DNA of 64,000 bases from Siphonodentalium dalli (lineage: Eukaryota; Mollusca; Scaphopoda; Gadilida; Siphonodentaliidae), in assembly GCA_032622095.1 (NCBI GenBank), contig CP136067.1:134173990-134237989 (forward strand), in the 5' to 3' direction. The position numbers and the translations under genes were made by a program. The notes under the pieces are model-generated. The model was not told the origin of the DNA. It saw only the letters and a list, made by a program, of their open reading frames with translations, and searched no databases. Positions 10,044 to 21,273 of the stretch are shown in pieces (the stretch's first letter is position 1; each line of letters starts with the position of its first letter).

Positions 10044-12200
10044 AATAAACAAAACGTGGATTTGCTATTCTATTGTCAGATTCAACTATGACAGTGGTGC
10101 CAGACGTGGTGATAAGGGATTCTTCAAGCAACGTCCTAAATTGTCCGTGTCCGAATACTTTAGTGCTCGGTAATTATCGCCCTTACTTGGGGATAAGGAT
10201 TCAGTCCCATTATGAATTGTTTGCAATCATAAAACGTACATACAGCTGTTATATGATGTTAATCTTGAAGTTGCATCAATGAACTGCACGAAACTACAAA
10301 GACACGAGTACTTACTCGTGCACGGTCTGCGCTTTCTAATATATGCCCATTAGCGACAACTTTTCCATTAATTGCATTAAGCTCTTTAGTAGAAAATCGT
10401 GATGTATAAATGAGCGCATATTTATTGTTCGTACAGTAATCATGTCTTTCTATGAATATTTTGAAAGCTCAAATTTTTCCGCTTCAAAGTACAGATATGT
10501 TATCAGTCTACGAAACACAATCTTGACTATATAGACTCACTCTCTGTGAACCGGTCCTGCACGACGAGGTAGCAGTGGTTAAGGTCCTATTCGCAGGGAA
10601 AAGTTTGGGTGGCAAAATGTAAGAAAAAGTCACACAAGATGGAAGAAACACGCGACGAGGACAAACTATCGAGATCTTAGCACATGCATGTTAGCGGCCG
10701 AGTGAACTGCAACAGAACCTATGCAGGATATACTTATTTTGTGTTAATATCCATTTATACATAACATTCACAATCCACAATTTATGAAGTCATATCCCAT
10801 TTTTAACAAGAAAATACTGATTATCTTTGACAAAAAATAATATATTAAAATAGACGTCGAATGGCTCTCGTATTCTGAACGGCGAGTAATACGTTATTAT
10901 TTAACTGCTCTATTTTTTTAATCAAAGAAACTGTTGAATGGTCATGCTCGCAGTGTTTATGGATCCTGATAGCAGTGGTGGCAATCTATGAAATGGTAAC
11001 GACTGCAGGGGTCTTACGTCTAGTGGAAATTTTCTGTTATGACTATAGTATTGGTTTAAACACATTTATTGCAACAAAAGTTACAAGGGATTGGGACACA
11101 AGTTATAACAACTTAATGCAGCCCCTTTTCCAATAATATTTAAACAACTGTTTACTTGACACTATCATTGAAATTTGGAAGCGCGGGATTTGGTAGGGGT
11201 CTTAGAACTATCGGCCGTTCCAAAGGCAGGTATTCTTGAGATGCCATATCTATATACAAAAAAGACGATCAACAGATCTAAAAACAAGTACTTTGACAAG
11301 AATCAGCTAGAAAATGGGAACAAATCAATCGAAACTATCAGGTTATTCCCAAGAAATATCAACAATATACTAATATAATATTTTGTAAAGCAAACACGTC
11401 TTTAATTTGTCTCATTTTGTCGCCTATTTGTGTGTTTCATATTTTTCCCCAAATATCCTATCGTTCGACTGTCGGCTGTGAAACAATACGAAATGTTTAA
11501 TATGCTAAAAGATTATCCTGACGCGACATGATTTGTAAACGTGATCGCTATTACTCTAGTAAAGCCCATTACATTGATAGCAGACCACCGTCAGACAATA
11601 CCCTTACCATGCACCTGCAGACAGTATCATTTGGAAGCGCGGGTCCCTTGCGAACGTTACCATTGCAAATCTATCGCCGTCGATATTCTGATCCAGTGGG
11701 TCGTTGCCCATCAAAAGATTAATAAATTCGATTCAGTATCTATTGAGGAGTACAATTAGTGGACAATCGATGGACGATGAATGTGAAACATACAAGTTTT
11801 TCGGTTTATTCGTCCGATAGAGAAAATATGGATAACAGTCTCATTTTATCCGACTTATACGACTTATCTCTTTGTAAGATATATAGTTGGTCATCTGTGG
11901 TAATAATAAGAAATACCCTATAGGTATAACTCACCCATTATGTTTTATATACTGACATATGTTCGCTGATGACAATTCGTGATATCTTTTAAAAGCTCCC
12001 GGTGTGATTTGGGTCACATGCGAACGCGTTTACATACCACTGCTACCTTGCTGTGCAGGACCAGTTCACAGGAGGTGAGACTATATAGATGAGAGGAGGC
12101 CATTGTACAACAAACAAGACTTGGCATATTATAATTTCCACAATCATCACGACTGTAAACGTCTTTTTAAAATGTATACTAGCGTCATGCACACGTATAC
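10044..12200. other. Intergenic sequence
   Basis: About 2.2 kb with no supported gene. Short frames near 11175 and 11528 both include a TTTGGAAGCGCGGG stretch, possibly a small duplicated segment, but no protein family is recognised. Confidence 0.45.
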
Positions 12201-12212
12201 ATCTTTCGCCCC

Positions 12213-12219
12213 TATATAA
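12213..12219 (+). promoter_or_regulatory. TATA box of the four-Cys peptide gene
   Basis: TATATAA lies 88 bp before the ATG at 12301, like the TATA-like box of the first six-Cys gene (83 bp). It predicts a start of transcription near 12243 and a 5' UTR of roughly 55-60 nt. Confidence 0.5.
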
Positions 12220-12300
12220 CATCGTGTGATTCCTTGTTATTTTTCGAGCGAGCGGTACGATTGTAATATTCTTCAAATGAAACTGTGTGATCCTTCCACG

Positions 12301-12582
12301 ATGCGTGTCTTTGCTGTTTTGTGTTTGTTCGTAACCGTCCTGACTAACACCAGCGGGTTAGCGGTGTCACAAGGCGGACCAGATATATCTCAATCTAACG
12401 TTGATGTTCATAATCGCTGGTTGTTGAAACCGGTATCGGATAATCACATATTAGCTCCTCGGTGGCGTATATGTACCTTCGAGTGCGGTTGGCAAGATAG
12501 GCGTTGGATTTGTTGGTGGGTGTGTATAGCTGCTGGTGGACGGAAGAAAAGTGTGAGAAAATATGCGTTTTTTACTAAATAG
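12301..12582 (+). CDS. Secreted Trp/Arg-rich four-cysteine hairpin peptide precursor
   Basis: 93 residues. Residues 1-21 form a clear signal peptide (MRVFAVLCLFVTVLTNTSG.A). Residues about 22-54 are a neutral propiece without Cys. The core has Cys 58, 62, 71 and 75: C-x3-C-x8-C-x3-C, with five Trp between residues 54 and 75 and several Arg. Two C-x3-C arms around a turn are the layout of beta-hairpin antimicrobial peptides (tachyplesin has C-x3-C-x4-C-x3-C; alvinellacin has a longer turn). After the core comes Gly-Gly-Arg-Lys-Lys, which could be cut at the basic residues and amidated at Gly, then a short basic tail (ending at residue 93) rather than the acidic tail of tachyplesin precursors. 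No BRICHOS domain, unlike polychaete arenicin or alvinellacin precursors. The frame is open from 12226; the start at 12301 is chosen because the signal peptide begins there. Inferred: membrane-active extracellular defence peptide. Confidence 0.7.
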   Translation: MRVFAVLCLFVTVLTNTSGLAVSQGGPDISQSNVDVHNRWLLKPVSDNHILAPRWRICTFECGWQDRRWICWWVCIAAGGRKKSVRKYAFFTK

Positions 12583-13450
12583 ATTCACCCATTCAGTTAT
12601 AAAAGTACACACCAGAATGGTTTATTTTTCATCTAGAGCGATGTTCGAGAAATATAAATAGTCGACAGACAATCGACCGATAATACATAATTATATGGAG
12701 TATATTATATTATGTTGTTGTTTTTGTTAGTTATTACGAGAGTGTCAAGGGTTATCATTCCACAATCCGCTCGAGTGCGGTAATCTCTAAACGAAAATCA
12801 AAACAGTGTGATCTCTATTTATTACACACCCAAACACAAACAAAAGTGGTATTATTATCAGCTAATGCGATAGAAATTCGTCTGTTTGCAATATACTAGA
12901 TTGCACCAAGAACACAACGGGGTGTACCAAAAAGCGCACAAGGTGTTAAGTGGGAATGTTCAGATATTAAGTTCAACTTTATTGTCGCAGCACGAGTATT
13001 TAGTGAACAAAATGTTAAAAGCGACCAATAAACTTCAAGTCTGAATTATTGTATGCACATTTTATGCGATAATGTTTGTTTCTATTGGCACTTGAATACA
13101 GTTCTCTAATGTGTTTTAGAGCAAAATCCCATTGTTGCCATCGTTCCCTGAGTTTTGGTAAAGCACATCAATCCCAAGGCTGGCGAAGGAATAATTCAGT
13201 GATTATCCCTTTGTAATTAGGCACACGCAACTCATAACAGACAAATCGCACGGGCGATTTAAAGTGGGACCAGTCCGTGTTGTTTCGGACATATCTATTC
13301 ACATTCAACGGCGATCAGTTTATGTTAATCACGTTGTTGGGCGTGGCTAACCGCCTATTTGTCCAATCGCGGATTATGCGCTGTGGTCAAAACACGCTCA
13401 ACGGCACATTTGCAGTTGATGGCATTGTGTGGGATCAATTGTGCTCTAAT
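12583..13450. other. 3' flank and intergenic sequence
   Basis: No gene seen. A variant polyadenylation signal (AATATAAA) occurs near 12650, about 70 nt after the stop of the four-Cys peptide gene. Confidence 0.4.
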
Positions 13451-13452
13451 TC

Positions 13453-13541
13453 GGTCAGAGCACGTGAATAGTTCTTTACCAGAATAAATCTCGTCTTCGA
13501 CTCGATCGATTCTTGTAAAGAACAATTCTCGTGCTCTAACC
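13453..13541. repeat. 89-bp inverted repeat
   Basis: GGTCAGAGCACG..AGTTCTTTAC pairs with GTAAAGAACAATTCTCGTGCTCTAACC, with a few mismatches and a ~20-nt loop. Probably a small hairpin MITE; no target duplication was determined. Confidence 0.55.
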
Positions 13542-14425
13542 ATTACTAAACATTACACTTTTATCCTCTCCATTGGATCAAGCCCAGCAATGAGCAGATT
13601 TACGTCTTTCTGCGTTCTAATACTCATCATTACGACAAACTTACTTTCGGTTGACACTTAAGGACAAGATAAACGATTTATCTAAAATTCCCGATATTTC
13701 AAAGTATGTTTTCCGAAATTTGTGTGAGATTTCTTCTTGACATTTTTGTAATTGCGATTGATGTGACACACACATTAAAAACCCATCTAGCAGTTTCAGA
13801 TTATGAAACCACTTCCAATAATGTTATGATATGAAACACATTTAACATTTCATTTAATTTATAACTTCTGCAAAAAATATCTTTTTACTGGTTCAGTGTT
13901 TTCTGTCCACGATGTCATATATGGAGAACACAGAGGACGCTTAATCAATTATTCTATTAAAGACATTGCATAATTATTTTCATATAGAAACCAATCGCTC
14001 ATAAACAGTGTTTAATAATTGAATATGTTCATGTTGTGTCTGTTTTTCAACGGAAAGTTGGGCTCTATCTGGGCTCTATGTCCATAACAAATCCCAGCTG
14101 ACCATCACGTATGCAAACTGATGGTCGGGTGGGTGAGATTGTCATCCTTCACCCAACCGACAGCCTTGGTCCACAAATACTGTTTCTTGTCTTTGAGAGT
14201 TAACCGTTTCTCATCAATCATGCGGACAAATTTTGAAAGCTCAAAGATGGACCTCTCTTTTTGAGAGTCGAAACGTATGAGTTTGGTGATATTTGTTTCG
14301 AAGCAACATGCGATTTCTCTTTTGGAACAGTATGATCAAGTTGCATAGTATGTTTTGGAGGAAATGTCTCAACGACAGAAGCTGTATCCATAACCTGGGC
14401 TACAGGTTTTGGATCAGGAATAATA
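13542..14425. other. Intergenic sequence
   Basis: No gene recognised. GGGCTCTAT is repeated near 14061-14080, nothing more. Confidence 0.4.
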
Positions 14426-14430
14426 GCAAC

Positions 14431-14700
14431 CACCAAGGGTGCTTATACCTAAGGCAGGCGAATGACGTCATATAATTTGTTCTATATCCATCAGTGATTT
14501 TTCAAGATCGCGGGTATAGATTTTGGAGAAATTGTCACGTGACTTCCGGTTAGCAACCGTGTGGAGATTGCAAAAAACGTGGAATTGGAAATGAAGCATC
14601 GCAATAAAAATGAAAGTAACTACTTCACAACTTACGAAGAATTTGAGGCACATCTTGTGTGGTTGCTCCACTACGTGTCACGTATACGATTCATATTAGC
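14431..14700 (+). repeat. Dispersed repeat family R1, copy 2a (internally deleted)
   Basis: Begins CAACCACCAAGGGTGCTTATAC and ends CGATTCATATTA. Compared with copy 1 at 8720-9250 it jumps from the ACTTACGAAGAA box directly to TTTGAGGCACA, losing the middle of the element. It is followed head to tail by copy 2b. Confidence 0.65.
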
Positions 14701-15565
14701 AACCACCAGCGCGCCGCGTGGTTGTTTATACCTTAGGCGCAGGTGCATGACGTCGTATATTTCTTCTATATCCATCAGTGATTTTTCAAAGATTGCGGGT
14801 ATGGATTTTGGAGAAATTGTCACGTGATTTCCGATTAGCAACAGTGTGGATATTGCCAAAACGCGGAATCGGGAATGGAGCATCGCGATGAAAATGAAAG
14901 TAGCTACTTCACAACTTACGAAGAATTCCCATGTGATTTAGGCCAACGACGGATACGATAGGTCGATAAATAAACGAACTCTTTATATACCGGCTTCATG
15001 TTCTCTGAAAAACACTTGGCACAGTCACAGCCATTTTTCAGCCGTTTTCAGCTTTTCGCCAGAAGTCAGATAAACTCTCTTTATTGCTACCATATAAGGA
15101 ATAGACTACCACGGAATGCTCTTTTCTGTTCCATGTCGTGCAAATGGCTGTGTTGTGTTTGGGACCCAATCACCGTATTCAAAGTTGTATTTTTCATTAC
15201 TTCAGTGCGTCTTTTTGGGTTACATAATGATCGCAGAAAGGAAATTCAGATATTTATCGACCTATTTGGATACCGAGAAAAATTCAAAAGCGAATAATAT
15301 TATGTGTATTTTAAAGCGCAAACTGCCATGTGGCTTTAATGAAAACGAAAAACGAAGAAGTCATGACACGATTTCTGACGTCATGTTGGATTTGTGGGCC
15401 AGAATCATAGCAAGATTGCACAATCCACCGCACGTCTTGTCAAGTTGTCACGTCTACGCCATGACCACTGCATGATGTTTCGTAAATTATTCTTACCGTT
15501 ATGTCGCCGAAAAAAGTCAAATTTGAGGCACAGCATGTGTGGTCACACACGATTCATATTATCAG
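14701..15565 (+). repeat. Dispersed repeat family R1, copy 2b (with insertion)
   Basis: Shares both halves of the family: the CATCAGTGATTTTT...ATTGTCACGTGATTTCCG half (about 14770-14935) and the GACGTCAT...TGGGCCAGAATC...GAGGCACAGCATGTGTGG half (about 15330-15540). The segment between (about 14945-15320) is longer than in copy 1 and looks like an insertion. It carries open frames around 15000-15730 that I do not recognise; they do not hold in copy 1, so I do not call a gene. Confidence 0.55.
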
Positions 15566-15569
15566 TCTC

Positions 15570-16925
15570 CTCAACTTGTGTTGCTACAGGTAGTGATATA
15601 CTGACGACTTTGGTTTGGCTGAGTGATGGCATTAACAAACTTTTGGTAGACACGAGTGCTGAGTATGTGACATGTGGAATGGATGGTCTGGGGCCAAACA
15701 CTTTCTTTGCAGCTATATGTGACAGGTGATTCTCAGCTTTACATCGTTGAATCCTGTATTCATAGTCCTAAATGGGACATGAACGATCGATTGCAGCATG
15801 TGCAGCTAGACAGTTTGAATATTTCTTAAAATTCGTACAATTCTTATGATCATGACCAGAAATAGAGCATCGGGCACATATGGTTTCTTTACTTTTACAA
15901 TGTTCCTGTCCATGGCCATACCCACAATGGGTTTGGAACATATGTACTTAAATCCATCTTCATATACCCAACCTTCAATGTCGGTGGATGTTCGCACCGA
16001 TTGAAGGTCAGAAGTTAACTGGTCAACTGAATTTTATTTTACCGTCAACTGCCTTCGTAAATCTACGGAATTCTGTAACTCACTGTTGTGCTAACTCAGT
16101 CAATATATCTGACTCAGAAGAATCAGCTATATCTCGAGTCTCAACACAGCTCTGTTACCGTTCAATGTATTGTGAGGAGTAACCAACACTGGTGTTTTTA
16201 CACAAGAGCGTTAGCTTGAATTATTCTTGAACATTCGATCAGAAGAGAGCCACCCGTCTTGAAGAGATGTAGGACCAAAGAGGACATGATCTAACATGGA
16301 CATGCCTCACGTGATACGGCCTCCCTAGTACCCCCAGGACTCCTACTCCTACTCCTACTAATCTTAAAATGCAGCCGAGAGAGCCACATGCTTGGTCCTA
16401 ATGTAATATGCATTATAGGGTTGCGTTTTAATGGATAACTTGGTATGTGTTTTTTCCACTGGTTAAAGAAATCACAACAACAACATAAAACTGTTATCGA
16501 CATGAACGGCATGTTTCTAACAAAACAACAGTAACATTTTCGGTATTTAAATTATTACCGATTATAATCGGTATATCAATATAACGCCCAGTAGATCAGG
16601 ATGTATGGCTAGGCGGTGTTATATTGGTGTATTATCTTATCATTGTACATGTAACGTAATTATTGTTGTTATCTGGGAGTGACTTTAGAGTCGTACTGCG
16701 TGTACTGGTATACTATATTTTTCTCTGTCCCAAATTCATATTCAATTGGGTGCATAACATAGTACTGTGTTTATTCTAAATGTGAGTAAGGTGTTGGAAA
16801 TTATTATCAAAATACACCTATACACATACCGGTACCAACACTAATACTAATAATAATAATATGTCCAAGTACCAACCTGTGCTCCCAAAAACCCGCAATA
16901 ATCTGCTTATAATATAACTTGTTTT
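15570..16925. other. Intergenic sequence
   Basis: No supported gene. A CTACTC hexamer is repeated three times near 16336-16356. Confidence 0.4.
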
Positions 16926-16930
16926 AGGTG

Positions 16931-17022
16931 TATAATCTGCTTAGAATCTCCTCACTTTAGGTCGATTATGAAAATGAGAGAGTTTTAGTCACATTATCGA
17001 CTCATAATTTCTAAGCAGATTA
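16931..17022. repeat. 92-bp inverted repeat
   Basis: ATAATCTGCTTAGAA on the left pairs with TTCTAAGCAGATTAT on the right. A decayed AATCTGCTTATAAT copy lies just upstream (about 16901). Probably a small hairpin MITE. Confidence 0.55.
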
Positions 17023-17321
17023 TGTGAGGGCAATGTCACAAGTAAACTTTTTAGATGTACACAGCACGCTCTTTAACATTTGTTTTCACTCTGGCATGCG
17101 CCATAAAACAAAATAACGGATAATTTCAGAATCAAATAATCACATGATGTACCTATTTCACATTATATGTTGATAATGTGCGTACTGTGCGTATATGTGC
17201 GAGCATATGTTGAAGTATCAAAAGCTTGCCAATTCAGAATAATCCAAACGCCCACTACCACCACTTGTTTCAGCCCCTACATTATGAGCATCGTAATAAT
17301 GGACACAACTTATGAGAAATG

Positions 17322-17323
<2 letters not shown>

Positions 17324-17367
<44 letters not shown>
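17324..17367. repeat. (TA)n microsatellite
   Basis: A run of about 22 TA dinucleotides, followed within 20 nt by CACATTAGGGAGAC. Confidence 0.95.
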
Positions 17368-17370
<3 letters not shown>

Positions 17371-17379
17371 CGCGGAAGC

Positions 17380-17655
17380 CACATTAGGGAGACATTTGTG
17401 TGTAAATAACCCACATTAGGGCGACTTTTACATTAGGGCGACTTTTTGTGTGTCCCCCTAATGTTTAGCGTGTTTTTTAAGTGAATTTAACATGCAAATT
17501 TATATATTTTTCCTGTCATGTGTGATCTCTGTGACACTATTATTCACCAACTGTCGATAGTTTTTGCGCGGAATGAATATTTTAATAGATATATGCAATT
17601 AAATTATCGGTAGTGTATATCTGACAGTGTTACAGACCGACATTAGGGGGACCTG
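17380..17655 (+). repeat. TTAGGGAGAC-motif repeat next to (TA)n
   Basis: CATTAGGGAGAC at about 17383, CATTAGGGCGAC twice soon after, the inverted GTCCCCCTAATG at about 17452 and CATTAGGGGGAC at about 17640. The same motif recurs in the satellite spacer, at 26.9-27.7 kb and at 63.3-63.6 kb. Arrangement next to (TA)n is also seen at 63601, so I read this as a degraded copy of a motif-bearing mobile element. Confidence 0.5.
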
Positions 17656-18059
17656 GTTTTATTGTGATAAATACTGTTAATTTGGGAATATGTTTGCATG
17701 ACGAAGACTGATTATGGGTTATATCTTATAATTAAAACCGCTTACTCAATATCAACTTTTAAAATTCAAAATCCTGAGATATATTTCGATTTACGTATTT
17801 TGCGGTGATATTTTCTACGACACAGGAGATATAGAATTACATCTGAATAAACCATGCATTAAGTAGACAACCACATTGGTCAGTTACTAATGAGGTTTGA
17901 TATATGGGTAATTTGGCCCGGAAAATATTATTAGATAGGTCCCATTGACATTAGATGTCCTAAAGGGGCAATAACAACGCATTTAACTAACTAATTGATT
18001 ATAGACCAAAAATGGTTGCAATCTGGTCGGTGTAAGTTTAAACACGGGGATGACCCATA

Positions 18060-19050
18060 TAGTGTGGTATAGATGCCGTTGACCTCAGACGCCTTTAAGG
18101 GTCAAATTTGAGCAATAAAGAGCGTTCTTTATAAGTTTAAAGTATATGTAGGAAAATTGGTACAAATGAACCACCCAACTTGATGAATGTCACGCGATAG
18201 GCATCTTCGACCCAAGATGACTTACATGGGTATATAATCAATAAAGAGCGTTTATCATCATTCCAGAAGATATGTGAGAAAATTGGTGACAAAAGTCGAA
18301 TGACGCAGGGCATGTCAAGGGAATGGGTTTGTTGACCTCAAATTATTTAAAGATGCACTAATAATAAGAAATTACAAGATAAATGTAACTTTATCCGGAT
18401 GCCGCTGATCTCAGACGATTTTAATGGACAAATGTGAGCAATAAAGAGCGTTAGTTATAGGCTCAAAGTATATGTAGGGAAACTGGTACAGATGAATCAC
18501 CCGACCAGGTGGTTGTCACGCGATAGGCGTCTTTGACCTCAGATGACTTACATGGTCATATAATCAATAAAGAGCGTTTATTTTCATTCCTGAAGATGAG
18601 TGGGGGAAATTTGTGACAAAACTGGAATGACGCAGGGCGTGTCAAAGGATTGGGTGTGTTGACCTCACACGATTTAAAGATGCACTAATAATCAGCAATT
18701 AAAAGAAAAAAATTAACTCTATCCGGATGCCGTTGATCTCGGACGACTTTAGTGGGCAAATGCGAGCAAGGAAGGCATTCGCTATAGGCTCAAAGTATAT
18801 GAAGAAAAATTGGTACAGATGAATCACCCGACCAGGTGATTTCACGTGATAGGCGTCTTTGACCTCAGATGATTTCATTGATATACAATCATTAAAGAGC
18901 GTTTATTATTATTTCATGGAGATATGTGGAGAAATTGATGCAAAAAAGTGACATGACGCAGGGAATGTCACGGGATTGGTTTTGTTTACCTATAATGGTT
19001 TTGAAGAGGCACTAATAATCAGCAATTAAGAGATAGTTTAACTTTGGCTT
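18060..19050. repeat. Tandem array, about 327-bp unit x 3 with ~109-bp subunits
   Basis: Anchor GATGCCGYTGA begins at about 18073, 18399 and 18727, spacing 326-328 bp. Within each unit a TTGACCTCAGAYGA.TT box recurs about every 109 bp, so the unit is itself a diverged trimer. AATAAAGAGCGTT boxes occur in most subunits, the same box as in the TTAA MITEs. No coding capacity. Confidence 0.75.
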
Positions 19051-20990
19051 CGAACAGCTGGGTTCTGTTAAATTACAAGAACCGGGGAGGGCTAAATTTG
19101 CATTCGTTATGGTGATTGATACATTACGGTACACATGCGTGGTGGGCTACATACTGTGATCGTATCCATCAAAGCAGTCATGAATGGGGTCGACCGATGA
19201 CACGTCATAGACGGTTACGCATTCCAAAAAACGCTTAGCCTACATTTCGGCTAGATTAGTTAAAACTTCAATGACTGTTCACTATAGCAAGTAAACATGA
19301 TTGGGAGAGGGGTATTGTTAGAATGGATGCGCCACGGTATATTCTAGAAGTCAAGATGTGTCAACCACAGTATACAAGGCCCGTGGTGTTTTCAAAACCA
19401 CGCGTGGCCAACATTTTAACACGGAAAAAACACGGAAAAATCGGCGTCAATGAATACAGAATTGTCAGATAAAATCTTTTATAATAAAAAACAATTTCAT
19501 ATATTGAATTATATATATATATCATATTTGTTTATCTGTGTCTATGGCCTTTATATCCATGTCATGTTTTGTTGTCGCATTTTATTTTAGTTGGCATTAC
19601 TATTTTCTTGTGTTTGTTCATATTACATGTACGCAAATGGTTTCGGTAGTTTGTGCGGCGATATCGTGTTCTAACAAATGGGTGAAAAATTGGATATAAC
19701 ATTACAAAAATTCATAAGTTAAAGACATATTATGCACTTGTTCGGACGCGTGAAACTGATTAGTTAGTATGCATGCGCTATGCCATGAGGGGATGTATGA
19801 ATTCTACTAACATTGCCGAAAATCTCAAACAAATCGACCGTACCACTTCATAGAAAACATCGTCTGAACTACTATATTATACGCTCAATTGTAAATATTT
19901 ACTTCCCGATTCGGGACGCAACTATCGGCGGTAAATTAACACAAATGATTTCGCCATCGGGGGGGTCACTGTATTTAATGCATATATATAAGAATTACGG
20001 TGTGTCTGTCAATTTGGATATAATATTTGTAAAAATAACTACTTTCAGCAAGATATTCTCCATTTCTATTTCATCACCCTACCGGAGTGTTTCAGATCAT
20101 TTTATAATATCGAATTTAATGTCCAAAACGTAACTAAAGTTTTAAATTTAAATTAATTTGTTTTGAAAACTGGGATCAAAATTTATATAAATAAATAGTT
20201 TTTCCAAATTTAATTTAAAATGCTCATTTTCAACAATTAATAAAATTTTCAAGAATTGTTAGTATCAAAGTAATTTCATATATATGCACATATGCATATT
20301 TTATAGCACACACAATATAACATATTTTTATGAGTAATCGCGGTATATTGGTATCTTTACTTTCTTTGGGCCAATTTTTACAATCGACGGGTTGAATTTC
20401 GATAAAATTTCCGTTAAATAAAATGATGCTGCCAATCGCACAAAGGAATCACCACGAGAATACCACGCAGCCAAGAACGATTATCGACGATTAACACGCA
20501 TTAAGTAAAGTAATTGCCATGAAAATATAGCAGATAGACTGGGATCGACTACAGAATGGTAACTGTAGCAGTCGTGGCCAGTCCCAAATATGTAAGTAGA
20601 ATGACTGCTATCTTCTGAGAAGAACCCATCGTATATTTATATCCCTGGAATTTTCTTCCTAATGTATGGACAAATTAATGCCATATCCGGTATCGGTATC
20701 TCTTTGATTTCACCTCATCACGCAAGAGGTAATAAATCAGCCAGTGCACAGATGCCACGAACTTGTCGATGCGGCCTCGTTTGTTGTAACTCGATATAAG
20801 GTTATCAATTAGCCTGATAGAAATTTATCCTGTGTGTGTTCCAATATTGATGTCCAGCTTTATATGTATGAATAGTTTCGTAAATTCCAATCTAAAATGC
20901 AATTGTACTTGAATTGTGCCAACAGAGACCGATGGTGCTTGTATTTAAACAATTATTGTGTAGTTTTGTGTACGGAAGTACACCAGAGCC
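19051..20990. other. AT-rich intergenic sequence
   Basis: No gene supported. The open frame at about 19813-20133 is Ile/Ser/Tyr-rich with no recognisable motif and I regard it as chance. Confidence 0.4.
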
Positions 20991-21000
20991 GGTAGTAAGA

Positions 21001-21012
21001 TTATATATATAT
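21001..21012 (+). promoter_or_regulatory. TATA-like tract before the interrupted peptide ORF
   Basis: TTATATATATAT lies 67-78 bp before the ATG at 21079, matching the TATA-to-start distance in the two best peptide genes. The tract is simple sequence, so the match could be accidental. Confidence 0.3.
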
Positions 21013-21078
21013 GATTGTACTGATTTGTGTAACCAGTCAGATTTGGCTCCCATTAATCCCAAGTGTCAGAAGCTGTTA

Positions 21079-21273
21079 ATGAATAAAATTATCTTGGAAT
21101 TCAGTTTAGTAATACTGGTAAATGCATACATGGTTCACAGCATGAGACGTTTCCGTTGCGCGCGAAGCCACCTCGCGCGATTTAAATGGGACGGACTGGC
21201 CTCATTTCGGTTTAGGGAAGAGTTTAACACACCAGATGGTCTGGGCAATTTGCGAAAAATACTTGAAGATTAA
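21079..21273 (+). pseudogene. Possible secreted peptide precursor, 5' part, cut off before a foldback insertion
   Basis: 64-codon frame. Residues 1-16 (MNKIILEFSLVILVNA) resemble a short signal peptide with Val at -3 and Ala at -1; an Arg-rich segment follows (MRRFRCARSHLARFKW), then an acidic stretch before the stop TAA at 21271-21273. Eleven bases after the stop begins the 9-bp target duplication of the foldback element. With the element and one duplication left out, the frame beyond that stop is the same frame that stays open at 24073-24224. Either this is a complete small secreted protein and the downstream frame is chance, or it is a longer precursor disabled by a stop and the insertion. 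Weak evidence overall; no family recognised. Confidence 0.35.

Noticed and set aside
2096-12582. BRICHOS-type antimicrobial precursors
   Set aside because: The precursors are too short and have no BRICHOS-like region; only the hairpin-type cysteine layout is comparable.
15394-15729. 111-codon frame in repeat R1 copy 2b
   Set aside because: It begins inside a dispersed repeat whose other copy does not keep the frame, and no protein family is recognised.
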